From the NCBI GenBank assembly GCA_020354025.1, contig CP070638.1:579523-643522 (forward strand): a stretch of DNA of 64,000 bases, given 5' to 3'. Positions 43,445 through 51,558 of this stretch are shown here, piece by piece. Under the pieces are notes generated by a model that had not been told where the DNA came from, did not search any database, and saw only the letters and a program-made list of their open reading frames with translations. The DNA comes from Fidelibacterota bacterium. Its GTDB lineage: Bacteria > Fidelibacterota > Marinisomatia > SCGC-AAA003-L08 > TS1B11. The translations under genes and the position numbers were made by a program. Within the stretch, counting starts at the first letter, position 1. Each line of letters opens with the position of its first letter.

Positions 43445-43981
43445 CTACGCTTTAAACGGTTCGAAGCTCACAAAATCGGCGTGGTGGACGATGATGGACT
43501 CAACCGTCCGGGGACCCAGGTCACCCTCCTTGGAGTGAGTGGCGATGATGTGCTGCACTTCCGGTGGTAAGTCGAAGCGGGCGGCGATGGCTGCTCCGCT
43601 GAAGGGGTGACGGAGGAGCTTGCCCACATCACTCGTTTTGAGCTGACCGTCAACGATCTCATACTCCATGAGTTTTCCGACGTCAATCAGGATGGCTCCG
43701 GCAATTAAGGTATCCATATCGATGCTGAGCTCATCGCTGAAGTTCGCCTGCATGCGCTTAGCGATGTCCACCGCCAGCTGCACGCAGGTGCGTTTATGGT
43801 TTATAAAGGATACCTTACAGTCCTTAATGAGGAGAGAGAAAGGTATCTTTTCCAGGTCTTCCGGGGTCAGGGCACTATTCTTGATGGCATAAGCCCAGGC
43901 GTCGGCTACCTTCTCCTGTAACGCCTTATCCTGTATCCATTCGATCTCAGGCCAGATGGCCAAGACTTTGTTACGCATCAT
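43445..43981 (-). CDS. HD-domain-like protein
   Basis: 178 residues. It follows the HD hydrolase pattern: His in FINHKRTC, then AGAILIDVGKLMEYE where HD should be (Ile replaces His; Asp kept), then RHPFSGAAIAARF, IATHSKEG and the final VHHADFVSFEPF. The loss of the central His suggests a weak or altered metal site. It overlaps the end of citF by 11 bases (ATGATGCGTAA), preceded by AAAGGGA, and is followed 7 bases later by the aconitase gene. Its tight place in the operon points to a role in the same pathway, perhaps as a small-molecule hydrolase or regulator. Confidence 0.75.
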   Translation of the reverse strand: MMRNKVLAIWPEIEWIQDKALQEKVADAWAYAIKNSALTPEDLEKIPFSLLIKDCKVSFINHKRTCVQLAVDIAKRMQANFSDELSIDMDTLIAGAILIDVGKLMEYEIVDGQLKTSDVGKLLRHPFSGAAIAARFDLPPEVQHIIATHSKEGDLGPRTVESIIVHHADFVSFEPFKA

Positions 43982-45536
43982 TTGTTCCCTTTACCTTAAA
44001 CACGCTGTCCAGCACTGTACCGTCAACCCACTTGACGATACCGATGACCTGGTCGGTGAACTCGGGTTTGGCCGGCGGGCCGCCGCACAGCTCTTCAACC
44101 TCGGCCTTAATCTCCGTGATCGGCCGGATGGGGAGGCCGCTGTCTTTCGTGGCTTTAATGAGGTCCTTTCGCAGCGGATTGATGGTGATGCCCCGCTCGG
44201 TGACGATCACATCGATAAGCTCACCTGGGCCGCAGAGGGTGGTGACGCGGTCAACGATGATAGGGATACGGTCCCGGAAGGAAGGAATGGGGAGGATGGT
44301 ACATTTTGAGAACAGGCAGTTCTGCCACCCGCCGATTCCGTGGAGCAGTATACCGTCGGAGTGGGTCACCACATTGGCGTTAAAGTCAACGTCCACCTCC
44401 GTGGCACCTAACACCACCACGTCCACCATGCTGGCGAAGTTCCCCTTTCCATGCCAGTTGTAGGAGGTAAACGGTGAAGTGTCGATATGCCGTGGATTTT
44501 CCCGCATGGATCGCACCCCCTCCAGGTCGAAGGTCTGGCCGTCCAGGATAAAGTCGGTCAGGTTCTCTTCCAGCATCTCCACCAGGTATTTGGTGGAACC
44601 GCCCCGGATAAAGCGGGCTTTTATCCCCGCTTCCTTCATCATCTCCTTAAGATATATAGCAAAGGCCAGGGAAGTGCCTCCCGCCCCGGCCTGGAAGCTG
44701 AAGCCATCGCGCAGGATACCCGCCGCTCGTACGAACTCGGCAGTGAGTTCAGCGATATACTGGCGGTCGGGGGAGCGGGTCAGCTCGGTGGTGCCGGAGA
44801 CGATTTCCTCCGGGTTCCCGATCCGGTCTACTTCCACTACGTAGTCGATGTTCTGCCCCATGATCTGCCAGGGCAAACAGGGGAATGGTACCAGATTGTC
44901 GGTGACCACGATGGACTTGTCGGCGTATAGGGAATCCACAAGGCCGAAGCCCAGTAACCCGCAGGCCGAGGGGCCCCGGTCTCCGGTGGCGTTGCCGAAG
45001 GAGTCGGCTGTAGGAGCGGCAATCACGGCAATGTCAATGTGCACCTCACCATCCTGCACCGCCTGCCAGCGCCCACCGTGGCTGCGCAGCACGGCCGTAC
45101 CATTCATTTTGCCCGATGAGGCGTACTCACCCAGGGGTCCATTCAGCGATCCCTCAATCCAGGTGATAAGGCCGCTTTCCAAATGCTTGATGATCGGCTC
45201 GTGACAAGGAAAAGACGCAGATGGGAACCAGCGCAGGTTCTTCACTCCCAGCTCCGCCGCAGCTTCAAACACCTGCACCATGAGCAGGTCGCCATCGCGG
45301 AAATGATGGTGGGAAGATATGGTCATGCCGTCCCGGAGGCCGGCCTTCTGCAGGGCTTCCTTAAGAGACCTAACCCGCTTATCGCCTCCCGGAGGGTAAT
45401 CCGTGCAGGTGCGAACAGGTGGGGCAGCCTTGTTGCCGGTGGGCCGGTATTCGCCCACCCCCTGGAAGGGCGTTTGTTCTGTGCCGTTGACCTCAGTAGG
45501 GACAGGCCTGCCGGCGGTGTTCTCAACGAGTTTCAA
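43971..45536 (-). CDS. citF: Citrate lyase alpha-subunit-like CoA transferase
   Basis: 521 residues, CitF family (acyl-ACP:citrate/citramalate transferase). N-terminal GEYRPTGNKAAPPVRTC, then SHHHFRDGD (family block), EGSLNGPLGEYASSGKM, AAPTADSFGNATGDRGPSACG as two pieces, and FQAGAGGTSLAFA. It would swap the acetyl group on the carrier for a citrate-like acid, working with CitD and CitE. TTG 45536 is the start, with AGGA about 10 bases upstream. The same protein type also serves citramalate lyase, which I favour given the aconitase neighbour; this is inference. Confidence 0.88.
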   Translation of the reverse strand: MKLVENTAGRPVPTEVNGTEQTPFQGVGEYRPTGNKAAPPVRTCTDYPPGGDKRVRSLKEALQKAGLRDGMTISSHHHFRDGDLLMVQVFEAAAELGVKNLRWFPSASFPCHEPIIKHLESGLITWIEGSLNGPLGEYASSGKMNGTAVLRSHGGRWQAVQDGEVHIDIAVIAAPTADSFGNATGDRGPSACGLLGFGLVDSLYADKSIVVTDNLVPFPCLPWQIMGQNIDYVVEVDRIGNPEEIVSGTTELTRSPDRQYIAELTAEFVRAAGILRDGFSFQAGAGGTSLAFAIYLKEMMKEAGIKARFIRGGSTKYLVEMLEENLTDFILDGQTFDLEGVRSMRENPRHIDTSPFTSYNWHGKGNFASMVDVVVLGATEVDVDFNANVVTHSDGILLHGIGGWQNCLFSKCTILPIPSFRDRIPIIVDRVTTLCGPGELIDVIVTERGITINPLRKDLIKATKDSGLPIRPITEIKAEVEELCGGPPAKPEFTDQVIGIVKWVDGTVLDSVFKVKGTNDA

Positions 45537-45686
45537 GTTTCAAGTTCCTATTAAAGACTAAGATAGCCTGGTTCTGCTCTGTATCGGGAGGCGATGGCAA
45601 GTGCTCGGGCGTCACCCTTAGGGAATCCTCCCCCATACTCAGTATGGCTTCAGAACGATAGGATCGCCGGAATACTACAACCATCG

Positions 45687-46913
45687 CTATTCCAGGTGCT
45701 TCCAATCCTTCTCCAACGATCCCCCGGCTACCGCCAGATCCACGATACGCTGGGCACGCTTAACCACTGGGGGATCGATCATCTTGGTGCCTAGCGAGAC
45801 CACCCCCAGTCCTTTAGCCTGGGCTTCGTCAAAAGCCAGGACGATCTCCTTAGCCATCTCAATCTCATCCTCAGTGGGGGCGAAAGCCTTGTGGATCACC
45901 CTGATCTGCCGGGGATGAATGGCTCCCATACCGTCAAAGCCCAAGGACTTAGCCTCCATAGCCGTAGACCGCAGCCCCTCCATGTCGTCCACATCACTGA
46001 AGACGGTGCCGGTAGCCTGTAGACCAGCCGACCGGGCCGCGTTCACCACCATGCTGCGGGCGAAAATGGACTCCTGCCCCTCAGCGGTCCGCTGGACACC
46101 CAGATCTGCGGTATAGTCTTCCAGGCCGATAGCTAATGCGACGTTATTGCCGCTTGCCCTGGCAATGGCCGGGGCGTCGACAATACCCTGGGTACTCTCC
46201 AGTATGGGCATGAGAAACACCGGCTCTTCCCGGCCGCAGCTCTTGCATATCTCAGCAATTTTAGCGTCGACGGTCCGGATCTGGTCCGCAGTCTCTGCTT
46301 TGGGAATCAGGACGAGGTGTACCGGTTGGGGCACCACTGCCTCCAGGTCCTCCAGTCCCAGGTCGCCCTGGTTTATGCGTACCATGGGTTCAGCATCAAA
46401 GAAGTCCAGGGTCCGGAGTGCATTGCGTACAATGAATCGCGCCGAGAGCTTCTCCGGAGGGGCGACCGAATCCTCCAGGTCCAGGATGATGGCATCCGGC
46501 TGGTGAATGCCCGCATTGAGCATGAACTTGGGCATGGTGCCGGGGATATAGAGGCGGCTGCGGCGGAAGCGGTCCCGCCGTGATCCCTGGCGGGTCTGGT
46601 CTTTCAGCTCCGGCAGGGATACGGCCTCTAATTCAGGATGGGCCATTTTTACTGCGGCCTCGATGCGGGCTTGAACCACAAAAGGCAGAGCACCGTAATC
46701 TTCAATATGCAGGGATGCGTGGGCAATGCCGAGTTCCGTCAGAGTCTGTTCGGCCAGCTGGTGGATGGACTGACCGTACATGACCATGACCCTGGATTCC
46801 AGCCCGATATCAAGCCCGCCGGAAGTCCTGGGTCGGTACCGGATGATACAGTCCGAGCGGATTTCCATCTCGGGATCGGGTTCGGGAGCGGCGGAAATGA
46901 AATCAGTATTCAT
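45687..46913 (-). CDS. CitD-CitE fusion: carrier domain joined to citrate-lyase beta subunit
   Basis: About 408 residues. Residues ~20-105 match the CitD carrier (RYRPRTSGGLDIGLESRV, TLTELGI, DYGALPFVVQARIEAAV), normally a separate ~95-residue protein. Then comes CitE (RSRLYIPGTMPKFMLNAG, DAIILDLEDSVAPPEK, IGLEDYTADLG, GAIHPRQI). At the site of the prosthetic-group serine in E. coli/Klebsiella CitD (..ES-S/G-D..), this protein reads IRSD: Arg in the exact position, Ser one place on. No citC, citX or citG is near. ATG 46913 is used; a GTG at 46982 would add 23 residues before any homology. Confidence 0.8.
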   Translation of the reverse strand: MNTDFISAAPEPDPEMEIRSDCIIRYRPRTSGGLDIGLESRVMVMYGQSIHQLAEQTLTELGIAHASLHIEDYGALPFVVQARIEAAVKMAHPELEAVSLPELKDQTRQGSRRDRFRRSRLYIPGTMPKFMLNAGIHQPDAIILDLEDSVAPPEKLSARFIVRNALRTLDFFDAEPMVRINQGDLGLEDLEAVVPQPVHLVLIPKAETADQIRTVDAKIAEICKSCGREEPVFLMPILESTQGIVDAPAIARASGNNVALAIGLEDYTADLGVQRTAEGQESIFARSMVVNAARSAGLQATGTVFSDVDDMEGLRSTAMEAKSLGFDGMGAIHPRQIRVIHKAFAPTEDEIEMAKEIVLAFDEAQAKGLGVVSLGTKMIDPPVVKRAQRIVDLAVAGGSLEKDWKHLE

Positions 46914-47075
46914 GTCTAAAGCTACGCTCTCTTCCTTCACAGCTCCACTTGTGGTTATCGTTGCGTTTTGTAATGGTGACACCGGTACACGTTACGGATT
47001 TCATCCTCGGTGGCATTGGGCTTGAGGAGCGTATGGTCAATCCCGGATGCGATATCATCATCGGATTTCATATTC

Positions 47076-48434
47076 CTATTTGCTTACCTGGGCCACGACC
47101 TTACGGGCCTCATCCACCAGCGCCCTGGCTTCTTCGGCGGTGGGCGCTTCAGAGTGGATACGAATGATTGGTTCAGTGTTTGACTTACGCACGTGAATCC
47201 ATCTGTCTGGCCACTGTAGTTTCAGACCGTCAGTGGTGATTTGCTCTGCTTCGGGGTAAAGCTCGGCGATGAGCCGGGATACTTCATCGGGATCATGGTC
47301 ATCGATGCTGATCCTATCCTTAACCAATCGGAGCTGAGGAAGCTGGGCCAGAACAGCACTCAGGGGCTGTTTCTCCTGGGCCAACAGGTCCAGCACCAGG
47401 GCAGCCCCCACTAGGGAGTCCCGCCCCAGGTGTGACTCGGCCAGGATAACCCCGCCATTGCCCTCGCCGCCGATCTCACCGCCCACCGACCGCATCAGGT
47501 TCACTACGTTTACCTCCCCCACCGCCGAGCGCAGGACTTCGATCCCATAGCGTTTGGCCACATGGTCCAGGACCATGGAGGAGGAGAGGGTGGTGGTCAC
47601 CGGTTTACGCCCACCGGTGCGGCGCAGAAAACCGTCTATAGCCAGTACCTGGGTCAACTCCTCCCCCGGAGGCGTACCGGTCTCGTCCACCAGGGCAAGG
47701 CGGTCGGCGTCCGGATCGGTAGCCATGCCCAGATCGGCCCCGTGTTCGGAGACCGCCCGGCAGAGGTCGGTCAGGTTTTCGGGCAGAGGTTCGGTTCCCC
47801 TGGGAAACGTACCGTCGGGTGTGGTATACAGACGGACTACTTCACAGCCCAACGCTTCCAGAAGGGTCGGCAGGGCGAACGAACCGGCGCCGTTGACCGC
47901 GTCCACTACCACCTTGAACCGGCAGCGAAGTATGGCTTCGGTATCAATGCAGCCTAGGTGAAGGGTGTCCAGAATGTGCAGACCCGCTGCGTCCAGTACT
48001 ACCTGGCTCCGGATGCGTTTTGAAGGAATACTGGCAGGTGCTTCAGTTTGATCCGCCCGGGCGAAAAGTACGTCGATCTGCTCGGCACCAAGGAAGCAGC
48101 CGTCACCGCCGATGAACTTCAGGCCATTGTACTCGATGGGATTGTGGGAAGCGGTCAGGACGATAGCCCCGGCCAGGTGTTTCCGGGGCACGATAAACTG
48201 GGCGGTAGGAGTGGGCACCAGGTCGACGAAGATTACCGGGCGTCGGGCTTGCTGCATTGCCTGGGCTGCAGTCTCAAGGAGCTGCCTGCCGTGAGGCCGG
48301 CTGTCTCGGGCCAGGAGTATCGGTCCCGGTGGTTGCAGAGCGGCAAAAGCACCGGCATAGCGATAGACCACCGCGGCATCCAGATCCTGTCCCACGATAC
48401 CGCGGACTCCGGAAACGGAGCGGATCAGTGCCAC
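47076..48434 (-). CDS. Phosphohexomutase (phosphoglucosamine/phosphomannomutase family)
   Basis: 452 residues. LIRSVSGVRGIVG at the start, phosphoserine loop TASHNPIEYNGLKF, metal loop DPDADRLALVDETG, sugar-binding GEGNGGVI, and the phosphate-binding RKSNTEPIIRIHSEA at the end. These are the four blocks of the alpha-D-phosphohexomutases; the GlmM/ManB division cannot be set with confidence, though the N-terminal ISGVRG-type opening is common in archaeal-like GlmM. GTG start, with AGGGGTG upstream. Confidence 0.9.
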   Translation of the reverse strand: MALIRSVSGVRGIVGQDLDAAVVYRYAGAFAALQPPGPILLARDSRPHGRQLLETAAQAMQQARRPVIFVDLVPTPTAQFIVPRKHLAGAIVLTASHNPIEYNGLKFIGGDGCFLGAEQIDVLFARADQTEAPASIPSKRIRSQVVLDAAGLHILDTLHLGCIDTEAILRCRFKVVVDAVNGAGSFALPTLLEALGCEVVRLYTTPDGTFPRGTEPLPENLTDLCRAVSEHGADLGMATDPDADRLALVDETGTPPGEELTQVLAIDGFLRRTGGRKPVTTTLSSSMVLDHVAKRYGIEVLRSAVGEVNVVNLMRSVGGEIGGEGNGGVILAESHLGRDSLVGAALVLDLLAQEKQPLSAVLAQLPQLRLVKDRISIDDHDPDEVSRLIAELYPEAEQITTDGLKLQWPDRWIHVRKSNTEPIIRIHSEAPTAEEARALVDEARKVVAQVSK

Positions 48435-48540
48435 GACTTCACCCCTGCGCGCACCACCGATTTCATGCCGATAGGTTGATCCTTAATATTGACAGGTAAC
48501 AGGTTCATCTTTAAGCTAGGCCGCATGTAAGTATAAAAAG

Positions 48541-48570
48541 AAAAAATCCAGACTGGAAGCCTGGATTTTG
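48541..48570 (-). terminator. Intrinsic terminator after rpsU
   Basis: On the minus strand AAAATCCAG / CTGGATTTT arms with loop GCTTCCAGT, followed by a T-rich run. It lies 36 bases downstream of the rpsU stop codon. Confidence 0.8.
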
Positions 48571-48606
48571 CACTATGTTGAAACACGAAAAGGAGGCGTC
48601 ACACTA

Positions 48607-48804
48607 CTAGCGATTGAGATAATGCATAGTACGGCGCATACGGCGGCGGGCTTTGGAGCGCTTAATGCGCTTCTCGGCGCTGGGTTTCAGATAGTATGAA
48701 TTGCGCTTGATGTCCTTCAGGATACCGGCCTTCTCATACTTCTTCTTGAACCGCCGCAACGCCTTCTCCAGGGGCTCGTCTTTTCTGACGGTCACTTCTA
48801 CCAT
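48607..48804 (-). CDS. rpsU: Ribosomal protein S21
   Basis: 65 residues, small-subunit ribosomal protein bS21: VEVTVRKDEPLEKALRRFKK, then KKYEKAGILKDIKRNSYY and a basic tail of Arg/Lys (RRRMRRTMHYLNR). The start is MVEVTV at 48804, preceded by AAAGGAGGTGA, a near-perfect ribosome-binding site though 13 bases away. An earlier in-frame ATG would contain that site. Own terminator downstream. Confidence 0.95.
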   Translation of the reverse strand: MVEVTVRKDEPLEKALRRFKKKYEKAGILKDIKRNSYYLKPSAEKRIKRSKARRRMRRTMHYLNR

Positions 48805-49621
48805 CCAGTCTTTGTCACCTCCTTTACGTGCATAGAACAAATAATAAAGCGCGTGAAATTAGGGCCTCTTCCTCGTGAAAACAATGTCAACGTGGTGTCT
48901 GCCTATCAAATTTATTGAGGGGGAGTACGGCGGTATATCCGCGACAGGTCCCCCCAACCGCGGGGATTAAAGTAAGTAAGACCAGCCGATTTGACTAAGG
49001 TTACGATCTCCCTCTCGTATTTCAGGCACTTGAAAAAGCCAGATTCATTGACGGTGAGGGCATCATGCGGGGTGATCACCGCCTGCCCTGTGTATACCCG
49101 ATCTCGGGATAGCTCATTCAACGGTTCCAGAGGGAGCCTGGCGGACCAGGCAGTACTGTGCGCTCCCGTCGAAGTGAGGAAGATTGTATGCAATTTAATA
49201 GATTGTTGCTCTAGTATCTTGGAGTAATTATACCTACTCAATCCACTCTGTTCCGACGGGGTAGAAGAAATAATATGTGATATAGATCACTTTTTATTTG
49301 CATTCTTCCTGATAATGTGTTTAATCTCAGTGGTTGACGTTTGGTAGCAGGGGGACCAGCTATACAGTGTGCAACAATTTTCTTTTGAGAACAAGTCGGG
49401 ACGCAGATGCTTAGCTATCGCCGACGAGATATTATTCAAATTCAGATTACTCTCGATGCGAATCTTGTGCCGCTCGAAGAGTCTCTCCATAATGATTCCC
49501 AAATAAGGTGCTACTCAGTCAGGTGCGTAGGCAGTCTAAAAAGTGCTTATTTATGGTAGCATATATCCATCTTTATGCTTCCATTGGACTTGCCTAAAAA
49601 ATTCAATGTAGTGAGGTTCAA
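48805..49621. other. 817-base region without a supported gene
   Basis: Between rpsU and the outer-membrane operon. The rpsU promoter and leader must lie in the first part. Two minus-strand open frames (48912-49241, 49287-49490) have no good ribosome-binding site or family resemblance; the second, rich in Asn, Lys and Cys, is the less unlikely. The region is AT-rich after 49200 and contains the CRP-like operator at 49276. Confidence 0.4.
49276..49291. promoter_or_regulatory. CRP/FNR-family operator, second copy
   Basis: TGTGATATAGATCACT: TGTGA-N6-TCACT, and TGTGAT-N4-ATCACT, one base off a perfect palindrome. It shares both half-sites with the operator at 35411, in a non-coding AT-rich stretch 331 bases before the five-gene outer-membrane operon. 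Confidence 0.4.
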
Positions 49622-51484
49622 ATGAAGACAAAGCGATTTCTTTTTCCTTTGAAAGCAGGACTGGGGATACTGGTTGTGTCCTTTGTTTTCTGGCGGTGTG
49701 AGGTAGAGACCACTGGGGAACCTCGCCCCAATACTCTGCCGGAGACCTACATCTCGGAAATTAGCCCTGGAGTTGCGACGAGAGTTTCATGGTATGGTAC
49801 AGACTCAGACGGGCGAGTGGAGAGTTTTGAGTATAGATGGGACGAGGGGAGCTGGATAGCAACCGCCAGCCTTGATGAAACCTTCCCGGTGGATGACCCT
49901 GCCAGCCCCTATGCCGATTTCGGTTTTGCCGATCTGGAGGAACAGCGGACATTCTACGTGCGGGCGATCGATGACCGGGGCGGCACAGACCCGTATCCCG
50001 CATCCGCGACGGTATCGGCCAATACCGTCAAGCCCGAGACACAGATCATAGAAGGGCCGCAGTTTGGTGAAACCTACGGGCCGGATGTGAGATTCAAGTG
50101 GAGCGGTGTTGACAAGGATGGCAGTGTCGTAGGTTTCGAGTACGCTATGGATGATGTAACAGATTGGACGTATGTCGCGGCCGTGGATGAAGCGGGAACA
50201 CCCGTTGGTGAAAGATCATTTCTGGACCTTGCCGCTGGGGCTCACATCTTTTATGTGAGATCGGTGGATGACATGGGAGCGATGGATCAAACCCCCGCTC
50301 AGACTCCCTTCAACGTGGTTGCAGGCCAAAAGCCCCTCCTTGTAAGTACCAGTCCGATCGTGGATGGCGGCGGCTGGTTTGCCGCGGTGGGTGTCACCTT
50401 CTCGTGGACGATCAATGTTGAGTACTACGGCGGGCAACTGCCAGAGGGGTACGCCACATACGCGTTTGATGATTCCACCGGCTATTCCGATGATGCGGCC
50501 AGCCTGCAGTACTCCTGGCGTCCGGCATTGAGCTTTGACATCGAGGGCAGTGATATCGCTCCGGGTGATCATACCTTCTACGTCAAGGTCCGTGATACCC
50601 AGGGCACTGTATCGAAGTTCAGTATCGGTTTCGGCGCGGCAGGATTCAATCCCACCAAGGGCATCCTGGTGGTGAATGGTGTTTCACCGGCCTATGGACC
50701 AGAGATTACTGAAATGTACGATAGTTCGGCTTATTGGGGGACGACAGATGTCGATTTCTGGGATCTGTTTGGCTCCTCATCTTCGCCCTCCATTTCGACC
50801 ATGCCGGTGCAAACCGCCAGCGCCGACGATCCATTTTACTACGTGGGCGGCGGCGGTCCCACTACGCCGGACGTCCTGAAAGACTATTCTTCGGTCGTCT
50901 GGGTCGGGAACGCATACCTGGGTGACCTGGAACTGTGGCTGCTCAGCCCCATCTATCCCTATCTCCTGGCCGGCGGGAATATCATACTCACTTCCCGGTA
51001 TGGTGAGGACTTCTGCATCGGGCCTCTCACGGATTATCTGGAGATCAGCTGGAGGTCTGCAGAGACGGCCACGGTATATCCCCATATTGCCCCGGGGCTG
51101 AAGGACCTGACCCCATTCTCTTCGTACCGGTCCGGCGGTATTAGTGCTACCGGGTATTTCTCGATGGGATCCTATACGAATAATGACGCACTCAGTCATT
51201 ATCATGAGGATCTTCCCTTCCCGGAGGATTGGTATCACAACAGCAGCGGCACGTCAACCCTGCTCTTTTACAATGATACGGACTGGTCCTACGTCCGGGG
51301 AATGGGCGCGTGGGCGCACCCCAATTTGGAGCTCGGTGATAATGAGGCTCCGACCTTCCCGGTCACCGGCGATGCCAAGAAGGGCAATTTTGTATTCATT
51401 TCCGGCCGGAACTATGGATTTAACCGTCAAAACTCCGCCTTTAACTTCGATTACATCCTGACCAACTTCTTTGGGGAGCCTTAA
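49622..51484 (+). CDS. Exported beta-sandwich protein, probable lipoprotein
   Basis: 620 residues. N-terminal hydrophobic helix ending FVFWRC; the Cys may be lipidated, but Arg before it is unusual. It has two or three fibronectin-III-like modules (RVSWYGTDSDGRVESFEYRW; RFKWSGVDKDGSVVGFEYAM; each ending with a FYVR[AS][IV]DD strand), then a Rossmann-like domain from ~345 (KGILVVNGVSP...VVWVGNAY..LLAGGNIILTSR) resembling a class-I amidotransferase-like fold without an evident catalytic Cys. First gene of the outer-membrane operon; the next gene has the same build. GAGGTT precedes the ATG. Ligand unknown. Confidence 0.7.
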   Translation: MKTKRFLFPLKAGLGILVVSFVFWRCEVETTGEPRPNTLPETYISEISPGVATRVSWYGTDSDGRVESFEYRWDEGSWIATASLDETFPVDDPASPYADFGFADLEEQRTFYVRAIDDRGGTDPYPASATVSANTVKPETQIIEGPQFGETYGPDVRFKWSGVDKDGSVVGFEYAMDDVTDWTYVAAVDEAGTPVGERSFLDLAAGAHIFYVRSVDDMGAMDQTPAQTPFNVVAGQKPLLVSTSPIVDGGGWFAAVGVTFSWTINVEYYGGQLPEGYATYAFDDSTGYSDDAASLQYSWRPALSFDIEGSDIAPGDHTFYVKVRDTQGTVSKFSIGFGAAGFNPTKGILVVNGVSPAYGPEITEMYDSSAYWGTTDVDFWDLFGSSSSPSISTMPVQTASADDPFYYVGGGGPTTPDVLKDYSSVVWVGNAYLGDLELWLLSPIYPYLLAGGNIILTSRYGEDFCIGPLTDYLEISWRSAETATVYPHIAPGLKDLTPFSSYRSGGISATGYFSMGSYTNNDALSHYHEDLPFPEDWYHNSSGTSTLLFYNDTDWSYVRGMGAWAHPNLELGDNEAPTFPVTGDAKKGNFVFISGRNYGFNRQNSAFNFDYILTNFFGEP

Positions 51485-51558
51485 AGGATTGATGGGTAGG
51501 AAACCGCGGTGGTTTTGAAGAGCTACAATAACTCAATTACTGTTGGATGGAGGTTTTG

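Noticed and set aside
48912-49241. 109-codon minus-strand frame with a TTG start upstream of rpsU
   Set aside because: No ribosome-binding site, no recognisable family, composition like non-coding sequence. Kept in the note on the gap rather than called.
49287-49490. Short Asn/Lys/Cys-rich minus-strand frame
   Set aside because: Only a weak GGG before the ATG and no similarity that I can see; it could be real but I cannot support it.
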